Assembly (NCBI RefSeq): GCF_963664555.1
Contig: NZ_OY761461.1
Location: 1,054,001-1,118,000 of the forward strand
Source: Labilibaculum sp.
GTDB lineage: Bacteria > Bacteroidota > Bacteroidia > Bacteroidales > Marinifilaceae
Length of the DNA: 64,000 bases
Direction: 5' to 3'
The notes under the pieces are model-generated. The model did not search any database and was not told where the DNA came from. It was given only the letters and a program-made list of their open reading frames with translations. The position numbers and the translations under genes were made by a program. Numbering within the stretch: the first letter of the stretch is position 1; every line of letters starts with the position of its first letter. Below, piece by piece: positions 12,733-20,527 of the stretch.

Positions 12733-12762
12733 AATCAACTAAATCTAACTACAATTATGAAA

Positions 12763-12770
12763 CAAAAGTA
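12763..12770 (-). promoter_or_regulatory. candidate -7 box for the LacI-family gene
   Basis: On the minus strand TACTTTTG is a full match to TAnnTTTG. Transcription would begin near 12756, upstream of the terminator hairpin at 12700-12732, so that hairpin would be in the 5' leader of the regulator. Confidence 0.45.
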
Positions 12771-12775
12771 ATACA

Positions 12776-12810
12776 TTTACTCATGAAAAACTTGGAATTC
12801 TATGAGTAAA
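12776..12810. repeat. inverted repeat downstream of the transporter gene
   Basis: TTTACTCAT (12776-12784) and ATGAGTAAA (12802-12810) are perfect 9-base arms separated by 17 bases. There is no T-run on either side. It lies just upstream of the candidate promoter box for the LacI-family gene, so it could be an operator or a transcript-end hairpin. Confidence 0.5.
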
Positions 12811-12836
12811 GTATTGTGAGGTTTATTTAATAGCTG

Positions 12837-14285
12837 TTATTCTGTTATTGGCTTGTAATGAGGAACCAAAGATTTCATTATAACCCAACCAATTAAATAA
12901 GCAACTGCACAAATTGAAAAAATGATGAAATAACCTGCTCTGATGCCTTCAAATTCCATGAATTTCATATTGGTGTTTGCTGCAAAGTCGAAAAGAACTC
13001 CAGAACCTTTATTGATACAGAATGAACCTAAACCTCCTGCCATTCCACCAATACCAGTAATGGTTGCAATGGATGAACGAGGAAACATATCTCCTGTAGT
13101 AGAGAAGATATTTGCAGACCATGCTTGATGTGCAGCTCCGGCGATACCAATGATAATAACAGGAAACCAATAAGAATAAGTACCTAAGGGTTGAGCTAGT
13201 AAAGCCAAAAGAGGGAAGAATGCAAAAATAAGCATCGATTTCATTCGTCCGGCATATGGATCCATTCCTTTTTTATCAACAAAATAAGTAGGGAGCCATC
13301 CACCAATAATAGACAATAATGTGATACCGTATAAAACAAACAGTAACAATTGTGCCATTGTGCTGTTGGAAGTTAAACCGTAAACATCGCTTAAGTAGGC
13401 TGGAGTCCAGAATAAAAAGAACCACCATACTCCATCTGTCATGAATTTACCAATAATAAACGACCAGGTTTGTTTGTATTTAAAAGTATCAACAAATGAT
13501 ATTTTCAGACTTTCGTTTGCAGTTGTTTTGTCATCGTCACTGCTATCGTCTTGATTAATATATTCTAATTCAGCAGAATTTACTCTATAGTGTTCGTGAG
13601 GTTTTTTGTACATAAACTTCCAAAAGAATATCCAAACAAATCCTAATGCCCCAATGATTATAAATGCCATTTCCCATCCAAAATGAGAAGCAATTACCGG
13701 AATTGTTATTGGTGCAGCTAATGCCCCTATAGTTGCTCCGGCATTAAAAATACTTGTTGCGTATGCTCTGTCTTTTTTAGGGAAATATTCTGCTGTCGTT
13801 TTAATTGCAGCCGGAAAGTTTCCCGCCTCACCTATGGCAAGAACAAATCGTGCAAAGACGAAAAGAACTACACTAACATTAATAACTTTAGAGACGTTGC
13901 TCACGTGTTTTATGGCTTCTTTTGCATTTTCAAAATCAAGAAACCATTCGCCGCTAACGATACCCGATGTGGCAATACCACAAAAAGCATGTAATACAGC
14001 TCCTACAGACCAAATACCAATAGCCCAAATAAAACCTCTTTTTGTGTCTAGCCAATCAATGAATCGGCCTGCCACTAGAAGACCTACAGCATAAAAAACA
14101 GAAAACAAAGCTGTGATATTACCATAGTCGCTATTGGTCCAGTGAAATTCAGGGGCTATAAAATCTTTCCATGTAAGAGAGAGTACTTGCCGATCCATGT
14201 AATTAATTGTCGTTGCAAAGAATAATAATGAACAGATTTGCCACCTGTACTTAGTCATATTTCCTTTTATCTGTATTGCAGTCAT
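12837..14285 (-). CDS. MFS hexuronate transporter, ExuT-like
   Basis: A 482-residue inner-membrane protein of the major facilitator superfamily with about 12 hydrophobic helices. The first helix carries FFATTINYMDRQVLSL, the hallmark of the anion:cation symporter branch that includes ExuT and GudP. A charged cytoplasmic loop (about 240-262, rich in Asp) separates the two halves. It is the last gene of the glucuronate operon, 45 bases after uxuA, so it most likely imports glucuronate or galacturonate with protons. An internal ATG at codon 10 (MTKYRWQ) could be the true start. The substrate is inferred from context. Confidence 0.88.
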   Translation of the reverse strand: MTAIQIKGNMTKYRWQICSLLFFATTINYMDRQVLSLTWKDFIAPEFHWTNSDYGNITALFSVFYAVGLLVAGRFIDWLDTKRGFIWAIGIWSVGAVLHAFCGIATSGIVSGEWFLDFENAKEAIKHVSNVSKVINVSVVLFVFARFVLAIGEAGNFPAAIKTTAEYFPKKDRAYATSIFNAGATIGALAAPITIPVIASHFGWEMAFIIIGALGFVWIFFWKFMYKKPHEHYRVNSAELEYINQDDSSDDDKTTANESLKISFVDTFKYKQTWSFIIGKFMTDGVWWFFLFWTPAYLSDVYGLTSNSTMAQLLLFVLYGITLLSIIGGWLPTYFVDKKGMDPYAGRMKSMLIFAFFPLLALLAQPLGTYSYWFPVIIIGIAGAAHQAWSANIFSTTGDMFPRSSIATITGIGGMAGGLGSFCINKGSGVLFDFAANTNMKFMEFEGIRAGYFIIFSICAVAYLIGWVIMKSLVPHYKPITE

Positions 14286-14330
14286 TTATTTATCGTTAGA
14301 GATTAATAATTTTATTTTTAAAGACAAACT

Positions 14331-15512
14331 TTATAAATTTTTGCTTATTCCTAATTCCAGGCCACGCAGTTCTGCCAATCCTTTCATTCTGCCGTACAAA
14401 GAATAACCTGGGTTGGTTTTTTTGGGAAGATCATCTAACATTTTATTGCCATGATCGGGGCGCATAGGAATTTGCCAGTCTTTTCGGCCTGATTCCCTGC
14501 GTTCTTTTTCTTCTATCAGTAAAGCTTTCATTACAGCAGGAATATCAATATCTCCATCAAACAAGTAGTTTTCGAAGAAGTTTCCTTCCTCGTCTCTAGT
14601 TACATTTCTAAGATGAACAAAATTGATCCGGGGTGCCAATATTTTTGTCATTTCCGGCAGATCATTAAAATGACCAGCTCCAAATGATCCGGTACAAAGA
14701 GTGATTCCATTCGATACCGAATCTACCACCTTAGTTAATTCCAAAGCATCTTCGATGGTGCTGACAACTCTTGGTAAGCCAAGCAAAGCCCGTGGCGGAT
14801 CATCTGGGTGAATTGCCATTCTTACGCCTGCTTGTTCTGCAACAGGAATGATTTCCTGTAAAAACTCATGCAAATGTTTTTTTAATTTAGGTGCATCAAT
14901 TTTTTTGTAGCCATCCAATACTTTTTGGAAACTTTCCAAACTGTATGATTCTTCGGCTCCAGGAAGACCTGCAATTACATTTCGGGTAATTTTTTCGATT
15001 TCTGTTTCCGACATGCTGTTAAACTTTTCTTTAGCACGGCTTACCATTTTAACAGAATAATCTTCATTCGCATTTTCACGCTTTAAAATATAAATATCAA
15101 AAGCAGCAAAAGTTACCATGTCGAATTTTAATGCATTTGATCCATCCGTAAAGTTGAACTCCAAATCGGTTCTTGACCAATCCAAAACAGGCATAAAATT
15201 GTAGCAAATAGTTTCAATACCACATTCGCCTAAGTTTTTGATACTCTGCTTGTAGTTTTCTATGAATATTTTATAACCACCAGTCTGTTTTTTAATATCC
15301 TCATGAACAGGAACACTCTCAACCACCGACCAACGAAGTCCGACGGCTTCAATTTCTTCAATTCTTTTCTTGATTTCGTCAATGGTCCAAACTTCTCCGT
15401 TTGGGATATGATGAAGAGCCGAAACGATTCCGGTAGCTCCGGTTTGTTTGATTTCCTGAAGGGAGATCGGGTCGTTCGGACCGTACCATCTCCATGTTTG
15501 TTCTAATGACAT
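14331..15512 (-). CDS. uxuA: mannonate dehydratase
   Basis: A 393-residue TIM-barrel enzyme that dehydrates D-mannonate to 2-keto-3-deoxygluconate. It opens with the typical TWRWYGPNDP segment, keeps the CYNFMPVLDWSRTDL motif at about 100-115, HPDDPP in the middle, and HLRNV and RPDHG near the end, which supply metal (Mn/Fe) and substrate contacts. Full length for the family. It is the fifth gene of the operon. The 117-base gap before it contains a long hairpin, unlike the tight spacing elsewhere, so its expression may be tuned separately. Confidence 0.95.
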   Translation of the reverse strand: MSLEQTWRWYGPNDPISLQEIKQTGATGIVSALHHIPNGEVWTIDEIKKRIEEIEAVGLRWSVVESVPVHEDIKKQTGGYKIFIENYKQSIKNLGECGIETICYNFMPVLDWSRTDLEFNFTDGSNALKFDMVTFAAFDIYILKRENANEDYSVKMVSRAKEKFNSMSETEIEKITRNVIAGLPGAEESYSLESFQKVLDGYKKIDAPKLKKHLHEFLQEIIPVAEQAGVRMAIHPDDPPRALLGLPRVVSTIEDALELTKVVDSVSNGITLCTGSFGAGHFNDLPEMTKILAPRINFVHLRNVTRDEEGNFFENYLFDGDIDIPAVMKALLIEEKERRESGRKDWQIPMRPDHGNKMLDDLPKKTNPGYSLYGRMKGLAELRGLELGISKNL

Positions 15513-15534
15513 ATTGTTTGTTTTTTAGTTAATG

Positions 15535-15578
15535 GACAAAACGGACAAGAGGTGATTGAATTCTTGTTCCGTTTTGTC
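15535..15578 (-). other. long intercistronic hairpin upstream of uxuA
   Basis: GACAAAACGGACAAG (15535-15549) and CTTGTTCCGTTTTGTC (15563-15578) pair over 15 bp with one bulged base. On the operon (minus) strand the structure ends about 22 bases before the uxuA ATG and is followed by CATTAACTAAAAAAC, not a T-run. A processing, stabilizing or translation-affecting hairpin fits better than a terminator. Confidence 0.7.
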
Positions 15579-15629
15579 ACATAAACACGCTAACCTAAAT
15601 TAATATATAATTGAAACTAAAAAGCCTGA

Positions 15630-16469
15630 TTAAACACCACTGTACGCACTAAATCCACCGTCAACAGGAATAACAACTCCTGTAACAAAAGCCGACCAGT
15701 CCGATAGTAGATAGAGTAGGGTCCCCTGTAATTCTTCAGGAGTTCCGTAACGTTCCATTGGGGTATTGTTAATAATTTTTACGCCTCGTGCAGTTGGTTC
15801 ACCTGTTGCTTCATCGGTTAGTAAAAAACGGTTTTGATTTGTCAGCAGAAATCCAGGAGCTATTGCGTTTACACGCACTCCCATTTTTGAAAAGTGAACT
15901 GCTAACCATTGCGTGAAATTGTTAACCGACGCTTTGGCTGCCGAATAAGCGGCAATTCTGGTCAGTGGACGGTAAGAGTTCATCGAAGATACATTTACTA
16001 TTGAACCTCCTTTTTTCTCAATCATATCCATGGCAAATACCATTGTTGGAAGAATTGTTCCTTTAAAGTTCAAGTCAAAAACTCTATCGAAACCTTCCAT
16101 TTTCATTCCGAAGAAAGTTTGATCCAGATTTTCAAGGTCGGAATCTACCATTTGATCTACACCAGATGTAGCCAGAGGAGAATTTCCTCCGGCTCCATTG
16201 ATAAGATAATCTACACTCCCCAGCTTATTATTGATTATCTTCTTTGCTTCCTGCAGTGATTCTTTATCAAGTACGCTTGCGGCAACTCCAATGGAAGAAA
16301 CATTGTATTTGGTTTCAATTTCCTGAGCTAATTTTTCAACAGCTTCAGCATTAATATCAATCAATGCGGTTTTTACGCCCATTGCAGCCAATGATTTTGC
16401 CATAGAGGAGCAAATTACTCCTCCGGCACCGGTTACAACAGCTACTTTATTTCTTAAATTGGTTTCCAT
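15630..16469 (-). CDS. SDR-family D-mannonate oxidoreductase (fructuronate reductase, UxuB role)
   Basis: A 279-residue short-chain dehydrogenase. The glycine-rich motif TGAGGVICSS is at residues 13-22, NVSSMNS gives the catalytic Ser, and Y-S-A-A-K supplies the Tyr/Lys pair. The NAPG-like AIAPGFLLTNQNR segment follows. In Bacteroidota glucuronate operons an SDR of this type replaces the long-chain UxuB dehydrogenase and reduces D-fructuronate to D-mannonate with NAD(P)H. Here no long-chain UxuB is present, and the gene lies between kdgA (6 bases away) and uxuA, which makes the role likely. Substrate is inferred from context rather than residues. Confidence 0.85.
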   Translation of the reverse strand: METNLRNKVAVVTGAGGVICSSMAKSLAAMGVKTALIDINAEAVEKLAQEIETKYNVSSIGVAASVLDKESLQEAKKIINNKLGSVDYLINGAGGNSPLATSGVDQMVDSDLENLDQTFFGMKMEGFDRVFDLNFKGTILPTMVFAMDMIEKKGGSIVNVSSMNSYRPLTRIAAYSAAKASVNNFTQWLAVHFSKMGVRVNAIAPGFLLTNQNRFLLTDEATGEPTARGVKIINNTPMERYGTPEELQGTLLYLLSDWSAFVTGVVIPVDGGFSAYSGV

Positions 16470-16475
16470 CCGGGT

Positions 16476-17147
16476 TTATTTTCTGATTTCTTTGATGATA
16501 GAGATAGCATTTGCAGTTGCAGCTTCAATTGCTTCGTAATTGAATGATCCATCTGCATTTTTTATCATCAGCTGAGATCCCATTCCTACACAATGAACAC
16601 CGGCATTGAACCATTCAGTCAGGTTTCCGATTTCAGGCTTAACTCCTCCTGTTGGCATAATTGACGACCACGAAAAAGGGCCTTTTACAGCTTTTACAAA
16701 TTCAGGACCGCCGACTTGTTCACCCGGAAAAATCTTAACCACTTCGGCTCCCAATTCTTCAGCATACGAGATTTCTGTTAATGATCCACAGCCTGGTGAC
16801 CATGCTATTTTCCGACGGTTACAAACTTTAGCCATTTCCGCATTTAAGATTGGAGAAACAATAAAATTTGCACCCAACTGGATGTATAAGGAAGTTGTAC
16901 CGGCATCAATAATCGATCCAACGCCTAAAATCATTTCAGGACATTCTTTTGCAGTCCACTTAATTAGTTCTGCGAAAACTTCATGTGCAAAATCGCCGCG
17001 GTTAACGAATTCAAATACGCGTGCACCACCTTTGTAACAGGCTTTAACGATCTTTTTGCAAACTTCTATATCTGAATGAAAGAATACTGGAATCATTCCA
17101 ACTTCTTTCATTTTTAAAGCAACTTCTATTCTTGAATATTGAGCCAT
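16476..17147 (-). CDS. kdgA: KDPG aldolase (2-dehydro-3-deoxy-6-phosphogluconate / 4-hydroxy-2-oxoglutarate aldolase)
   Basis: A 223-residue class I aldolase with a TIM-barrel fold that splits KDPG into pyruvate and glyceraldehyde-3-phosphate. The Glu in VFEFVNRGD (about residue 46) corresponds to the proton-shuttling residue, and the Lys in VVKIFPGE (about 136-143) is the Schiff-base residue. IMPTGGVKPE near residue 165 binds the phosphate. Full length for the family. It sits in the uronate operon downstream of kdgK with a palindromic 77-base gap, and 6 bases before the SDR gene. The name Eda would be equally valid. Confidence 0.93.
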   Translation of the reverse strand: MAQYSRIEVALKMKEVGMIPVFFHSDIEVCKKIVKACYKGGARVFEFVNRGDFAHEVFAELIKWTAKECPEMILGVGSIIDAGTTSLYIQLGANFIVSPILNAEMAKVCNRRKIAWSPGCGSLTEISYAEELGAEVVKIFPGEQVGGPEFVKAVKGPFSWSSIMPTGGVKPEIGNLTEWFNAGVHCVGMGSQLMIKNADGSFNYEAIEAATANAISIIKEIRK

Positions 17148-17156
17148 TTTGTTATT

Positions 17157-17225
17157 AATTATGAATTGAGAATTATGAATTATATGATTGAAGTATTCTT
17201 CATTTATAATTCATAACTCATAATT
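17157..17225 (-). repeat. imperfect palindrome between kdgK and kdgA
   Basis: The 77-base gap is almost filled by an inverted repeat built from ATTATGAATT words. The left arm runs 17157-17184 and the right arm 17205-17225; the arms match apart from a 7-base insertion in the left one, and a GAAG/CTTC stem occurs at the centre. As RNA it would form a long AT-rich hairpin that could set the relative amounts of the two gene products. It may also be a dispersed repeat family. Confidence 0.55.
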
Positions 17226-18262
17226 TATCTAGCAACCCTTCCGGATGCATCGCCTTCCATCAACTTTACAACTTCGTCAACAGTAACTTGATTGTAATCG
17301 CCATAGATTGTATGTTTCAAGCAAGATGCTGCAACCGCAAAGTTTAGTGCTTTCTGATCATCTTTTGGCCATGTAATTAATCCGTAAATTAGTCCTCCCA
17401 TAAATGAATCACCGCCACCTACACGATCAACAATGTGTGTAATTTGGTAGGTATTATTCGCTTTGTACAATTCTTTGCCATCGTATAAAACACCAGTCCA
17501 TGAATTGTGGTTCGCACTGATAGATCCGCGTAAAGTGGTAATTACTTTTTTACAACGGGGAAATTGTTTCATGATTTGTTGAGAAACAGATAAGTAAGCT
17601 CCTGCTTCAACATGTCCGCCGGTAATATCGACACCTTCTGGTTTGATTCCTAAAACTTTTTCAGCATCTTCTTCGTTTCCTAGTATTACGTCGCAGCCGG
17701 CAACTAATTCGGGCATAACTTCGCTGGCAGTTTTGCCATATTTCCAAAGATTTTTTCTGTAGTTTAAATCTGTTGAAACAGTGATTCCTCTTTTGTTGGC
17801 TTCTTTAATGGCTTGTAAACATACATCGGCAGCTCCTTGCGAAATAGCAGGAGTAATACCTGTCCAATGAAACCAGGTTGCACCTTCAAATACTGTTTCC
17901 CAGTCAATCATTCCAATTTCAAGTTCAGCGGCCGCTGAATTAGCTCTGTCGTAAACAACTTTACTACCACGGCTAACAGCTCCAGTCTCCAAAAAATAAA
18001 TTCCCAAACGATCTCCACCCCAAACGATGTTGTCAACACCAACACCGTATTTTCTTAAATCCATCATACAAGCGTGGCCAATATCATTCTTTGGAAGTCG
18101 GCTCACAAAATCAACCTCAATGCCATAATTTGCCAAAGAAACGGCAACATTAGCTTCCCCTCCGCCATAAGTAGCGTTAAAATTATCAACTTGAGAAAAT
18201 CTAGCATAACCAGGTGTTGCAAGTCTTAGCATGATTTCACCGAAAGTAACTACTTTATTCAT
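17225..18262 (-). CDS. kdgK: 2-keto-3-deoxygluconate kinase, PfkB family
   Basis: A 345-residue ribokinase-type kinase that phosphorylates KDG to KDPG with ATP. The start shows VVTFGEIMLRL and the YGGGEANVAVSLANYG substrate-binding segment (about 32-47). The C-terminal signature is VGGGDSFMGGL, with the Asp of GGGDS as the catalytic base. A sugar-binding DLNYRKNLW motif lies near 180. It follows uxaC by 24 bases in the operon. Length and motifs are complete, and the operon context supports KDG rather than fructose or ribose as substrate. Confidence 0.93.
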   Translation of the reverse strand: MNKVVTFGEIMLRLATPGYARFSQVDNFNATYGGGEANVAVSLANYGIEVDFVSRLPKNDIGHACMMDLRKYGVGVDNIVWGGDRLGIYFLETGAVSRGSKVVYDRANSAAAELEIGMIDWETVFEGATWFHWTGITPAISQGAADVCLQAIKEANKRGITVSTDLNYRKNLWKYGKTASEVMPELVAGCDVILGNEEDAEKVLGIKPEGVDITGGHVEAGAYLSVSQQIMKQFPRCKKVITTLRGSISANHNSWTGVLYDGKELYKANNTYQITHIVDRVGGGDSFMGGLIYGLITWPKDDQKALNFAVAASCLKHTIYGDYNQVTVDEVVKLMEGDASGRVAR

Positions 18263-18286
18263 CTTTATTATTTTGTTTGAGTAAGA

Positions 18287-19690
18287 TTAAAAATTGAAAT
18301 AATTTTTAGCATTATAGTAACAGATTCCCTGTACTACTTCCTTCAATAGTTCTTCGTTGTACGGAATTAATCCCTTTTCAACATCGTTACCAATTAGGTT
18401 GCAAAGAATTCTGCGGAAATATTCGTGGCGACTGTAGCTTAAGAATGATCTTGAGTCTGTTAGCATTCCAACAAATCGGCTTAAAAGACCAAGATTGGAA
18501 AGAGCATTCATTTGTTTTTCCATGCCATCTTTCTGATCCAGAAACCACCATCCTGATCCCCATTGAATTTTACCTGCTATCTCACCATCCTGAAAATTTC
18601 CTAACATAGTTGCGTAAACTTCGTTATGAGCAGGGTTTAGATTGTAAAGAATGGTTTTGGTAAGTTTCTCTTCTGTTGCCAGGCGATTTAGGAATTTTGA
18701 CATGTCTTCAGCCACCAATTTGTCTGCAATTGAATCGAATCCGGTATCGGCACCTAATTTGTTGAACATTCCGGTGTTATTGTTGCGAATAGCACCAATA
18801 TGGAATTGTTGAACCCATCCTTTTGAATGATCCAAAACAGCAAATTCATACAACATTGCTGATTTGAATTTCAAAATCTCTTTTTCGTTTAATTCTTCTC
18901 CTTTTCGGATCTTTACAAAAATTTCAGTGGCTTCATCATTTGTATATTCAGCGGCAAAAAATTGCTCCAAACCATGATCGGAAGCTTTACAACCCATTTC
19001 AGCAAAGAAATCATGTCTTTTTTGAAGAGCTGAAAGTAAATCTTCAAATGTATTGATTTCCATTTCAGATGCAATTGCCAGTTTGTTGATGTATGCGTTG
19101 TATTCCGATGCATCATCAACAGCCATTGCCTTATCCGGTCTCCATGATGGCACCACTTTGGTTTCAAATCCTGAATCTTTGATTGCTTTATGATATTCCA
19201 ACGAATCGGCAGGATCATCGGTTGTACCGATAACTTCAACATTGGCTTTGCGAATTAAGCTTCTGCATGAAAACTCAGGAGTATTCAATTTTTCATTGCA
19301 CTCGTTCCAGATTTCCTCTGATGTATCAGGACTTAATATTTTTTCAATGCCAAATGGCTTTTTTAGCTCCAAATGTGTCCAGTGGTAAAGAGGGTTGCGC
19401 AGTGTATATGGAACAGTACAAGCCCAATTTTCGAATTTCTCTCTGTCAGAGGAAGATTCTCCGGTGATACCTTCTTCTTTTATACCGTTGGTTCTCATAG
19501 CTCTCCACTTGTAGTGGTCACCATATAACCATATCTGAGTCATGTTTTCAAATTGCTTATCATCCGCTATTTCTTTTGGAGAAATATGGCAGTGATAGTC
19601 GATAATTGGAAGATCGGCTGCAAATTCATGATACAGTTTTTTTGCTGTATCGGTCTCAAGAATAAAATCCTTGTCTAAAAATTTCTTCAT
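18287..19690 (-). CDS. uxaC: glucuronate (uronate) isomerase
   Basis: A 467-residue amidohydrolase-superfamily enzyme that converts D-glucuronate to D-fructuronate and D-galacturonate to D-tagaturonate. The H-x-H metal motif is DYHCHISPKEIADD at about 32-45. GTTDDPADSL near 155, the IQWGSGWWFLDQKDGM segment near 379 and LTDSRSFLSYSRHEYFRR near 411 are all characteristic. Length is standard. It is the first gene of the minus-strand operon and so takes the pathway's entry step. Altronate-branch genes are not in the window, so only the glucuronate route is complete here. Two operator-like palindromes lie 22 and 113 bases upstream. Confidence 0.96.
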   Translation of the reverse strand: MKKFLDKDFILETDTAKKLYHEFAADLPIIDYHCHISPKEIADDKQFENMTQIWLYGDHYKWRAMRTNGIKEEGITGESSSDREKFENWACTVPYTLRNPLYHWTHLELKKPFGIEKILSPDTSEEIWNECNEKLNTPEFSCRSLIRKANVEVIGTTDDPADSLEYHKAIKDSGFETKVVPSWRPDKAMAVDDASEYNAYINKLAIASEMEINTFEDLLSALQKRHDFFAEMGCKASDHGLEQFFAAEYTNDEATEIFVKIRKGEELNEKEILKFKSAMLYEFAVLDHSKGWVQQFHIGAIRNNNTGMFNKLGADTGFDSIADKLVAEDMSKFLNRLATEEKLTKTILYNLNPAHNEVYATMLGNFQDGEIAGKIQWGSGWWFLDQKDGMEKQMNALSNLGLLSRFVGMLTDSRSFLSYSRHEYFRRILCNLIGNDVEKGLIPYNEELLKEVVQGICYYNAKNYFNF

Positions 19691-19712
19691 CGATATTGTA
19701 TCAAATAAGTTT

Positions 19713-19726
19713 CGTTTTCGTACACG
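19713..19726. promoter_or_regulatory. operator-like palindrome, proximal copy
   Basis: CGTTTTCGTACACG matches the distal palindrome CGTGTTCGAACACG at 12 of 14 positions, including the central TCG and the ACACG half. It lies 22 bases before the uxaC start codon, in the expected leader. It is a candidate site for the LacI-family regulator encoded at the other end of the operon. Confidence 0.5.
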
Positions 19727-19786
19727 GTAGTTTTTCTAAAAAAAAGTTTAAAACGATTGTTTAAATAATTAAAACCAGTCACGCTT

Positions 19787-19794
19787 TAAATTTA
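19787..19794 (-). promoter_or_regulatory. possible -7 box of the uronate operon
   Basis: TAAATTTA on the minus strand differs from TAnnTTTG at one position and lies just downstream of the distal palindrome, so a protein bound there would cover the space between the -33 and -7 regions. The call rests on this geometry only. Confidence 0.3.
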
Positions 19795-19803
19795 AAACAC
19801 CTC

Positions 19804-19817
19804 CGTGTTCGAACACG
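19804..19817. promoter_or_regulatory. operator-like perfect palindrome, distal copy
   Basis: CGTGTTCGAACACG is a perfect 14-bp palindrome with the central CG usual for LacI-family operators. A second, 12/14 version lies 91 bases nearer to uxaC. The spacing and the presence of a LacI-family gene in the same cluster make a role in uronate control likely. Confidence 0.6.
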
Positions 19818-19876
19818 AAGATAGAGTTGTTTTCTAATTATAACAAATGCAGACTCATTTTTTTTTATGGAATTAG

Positions 19877-19901
19877 TTTTTGCTGATGTATTCAGCAAAA
19901 A
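19877..19901. repeat. perfect inverted repeat in the uxaC-susC intergenic region
   Basis: TTTTTGCTGA and TCAGCAAAAA are perfect 10-base arms around TGTAT. It could be a regulator site or a hairpin; no gene ends nearby on either strand that would need a terminator. Confidence 0.5.
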
Positions 19902-20527
19902 GATTTCTTTAATGCATTTCATTTGTAACCATTGCCTGCATTGATTTGTGCGAATATGGTAAAAAAGTGGAATGCTGTTTATTGATTAATTTGGAATTTG
20001 TTATTTGTTTGGATTCTAAAAAAAGAGAAGTTCGTATCCATCAGATCAAATTTGGTTGCTTGTATCGGTGTAATACAATTTTATTCTTTTTTAAAAGAAC
20101 TAAAATTAAGAAACAATCTAAGTTTTCTATTCCTAGTATAAGATATAAAATTACCATTGACATTTTTTGGTGATTCGGGCTGAAATGTAAAGCGTGAAAA
20201 ATTGAAATAGCTATTTTTTTGTTTTTTTAAAGCACTATTTATCGAATTTTCGATTGCAGAAGGGTCACAAAATTTAAAACGTAAGCAGGTTCATACTGCA
20301 GGCTACATCTAAAGATATTAATTATCCGTGCAATTAATTGATGATGAATAGATTAATAGTATTTATAATTTCCTTTAATTAACATTTATGGCATAAGACG
20401 GTATCATAAATGACACATGAGTTATCATTTCAACTCTTATTATTAACAAATTTTAACAGCTTCGAGTAGGGGTAGTAATATGTTTGTAACATGTTTAATA
20501 ACCGAGTTTTATTTAAATCAGATTTCT
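19902..20527 (+). other. long AT-rich region upstream of the SusC gene
   Basis: About 620 bases without a convincing gene; the only open stretch (19946-20173) has an unusual composition and no family resemblance. The region must hold the PUL promoter and the binding site of the HTCS regulator, but I see no clear TAnnTTTG box. The stretch TTAACATTTATGGCATAAG (20379-20397) and the repeated ATGACACATGAGTTATCATTT-like area near 20410 are the most structured parts. No riboswitch is recognized. Confidence 0.4.

Noticed and set aside
19946-20173. A 75-codon open frame upstream of susC
   Set aside because: AT-driven composition, many Cys/Ile/Lys residues, no signal, no family pattern, and located in the expected PUL control region.
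20480-20527. Sixteen-codon extension of the SusC frame
   Set aside because: The residues before MMIKK do not fit a signal peptide; the start at 20528 does.
12688-20527. Galacturonate (altronate) branch of uronate catabolism
   Set aside because: UxaC could act on galacturonate, but no tagaturonate reductase or altronate dehydratase gene is present here, so only the glucuronate route is supported.
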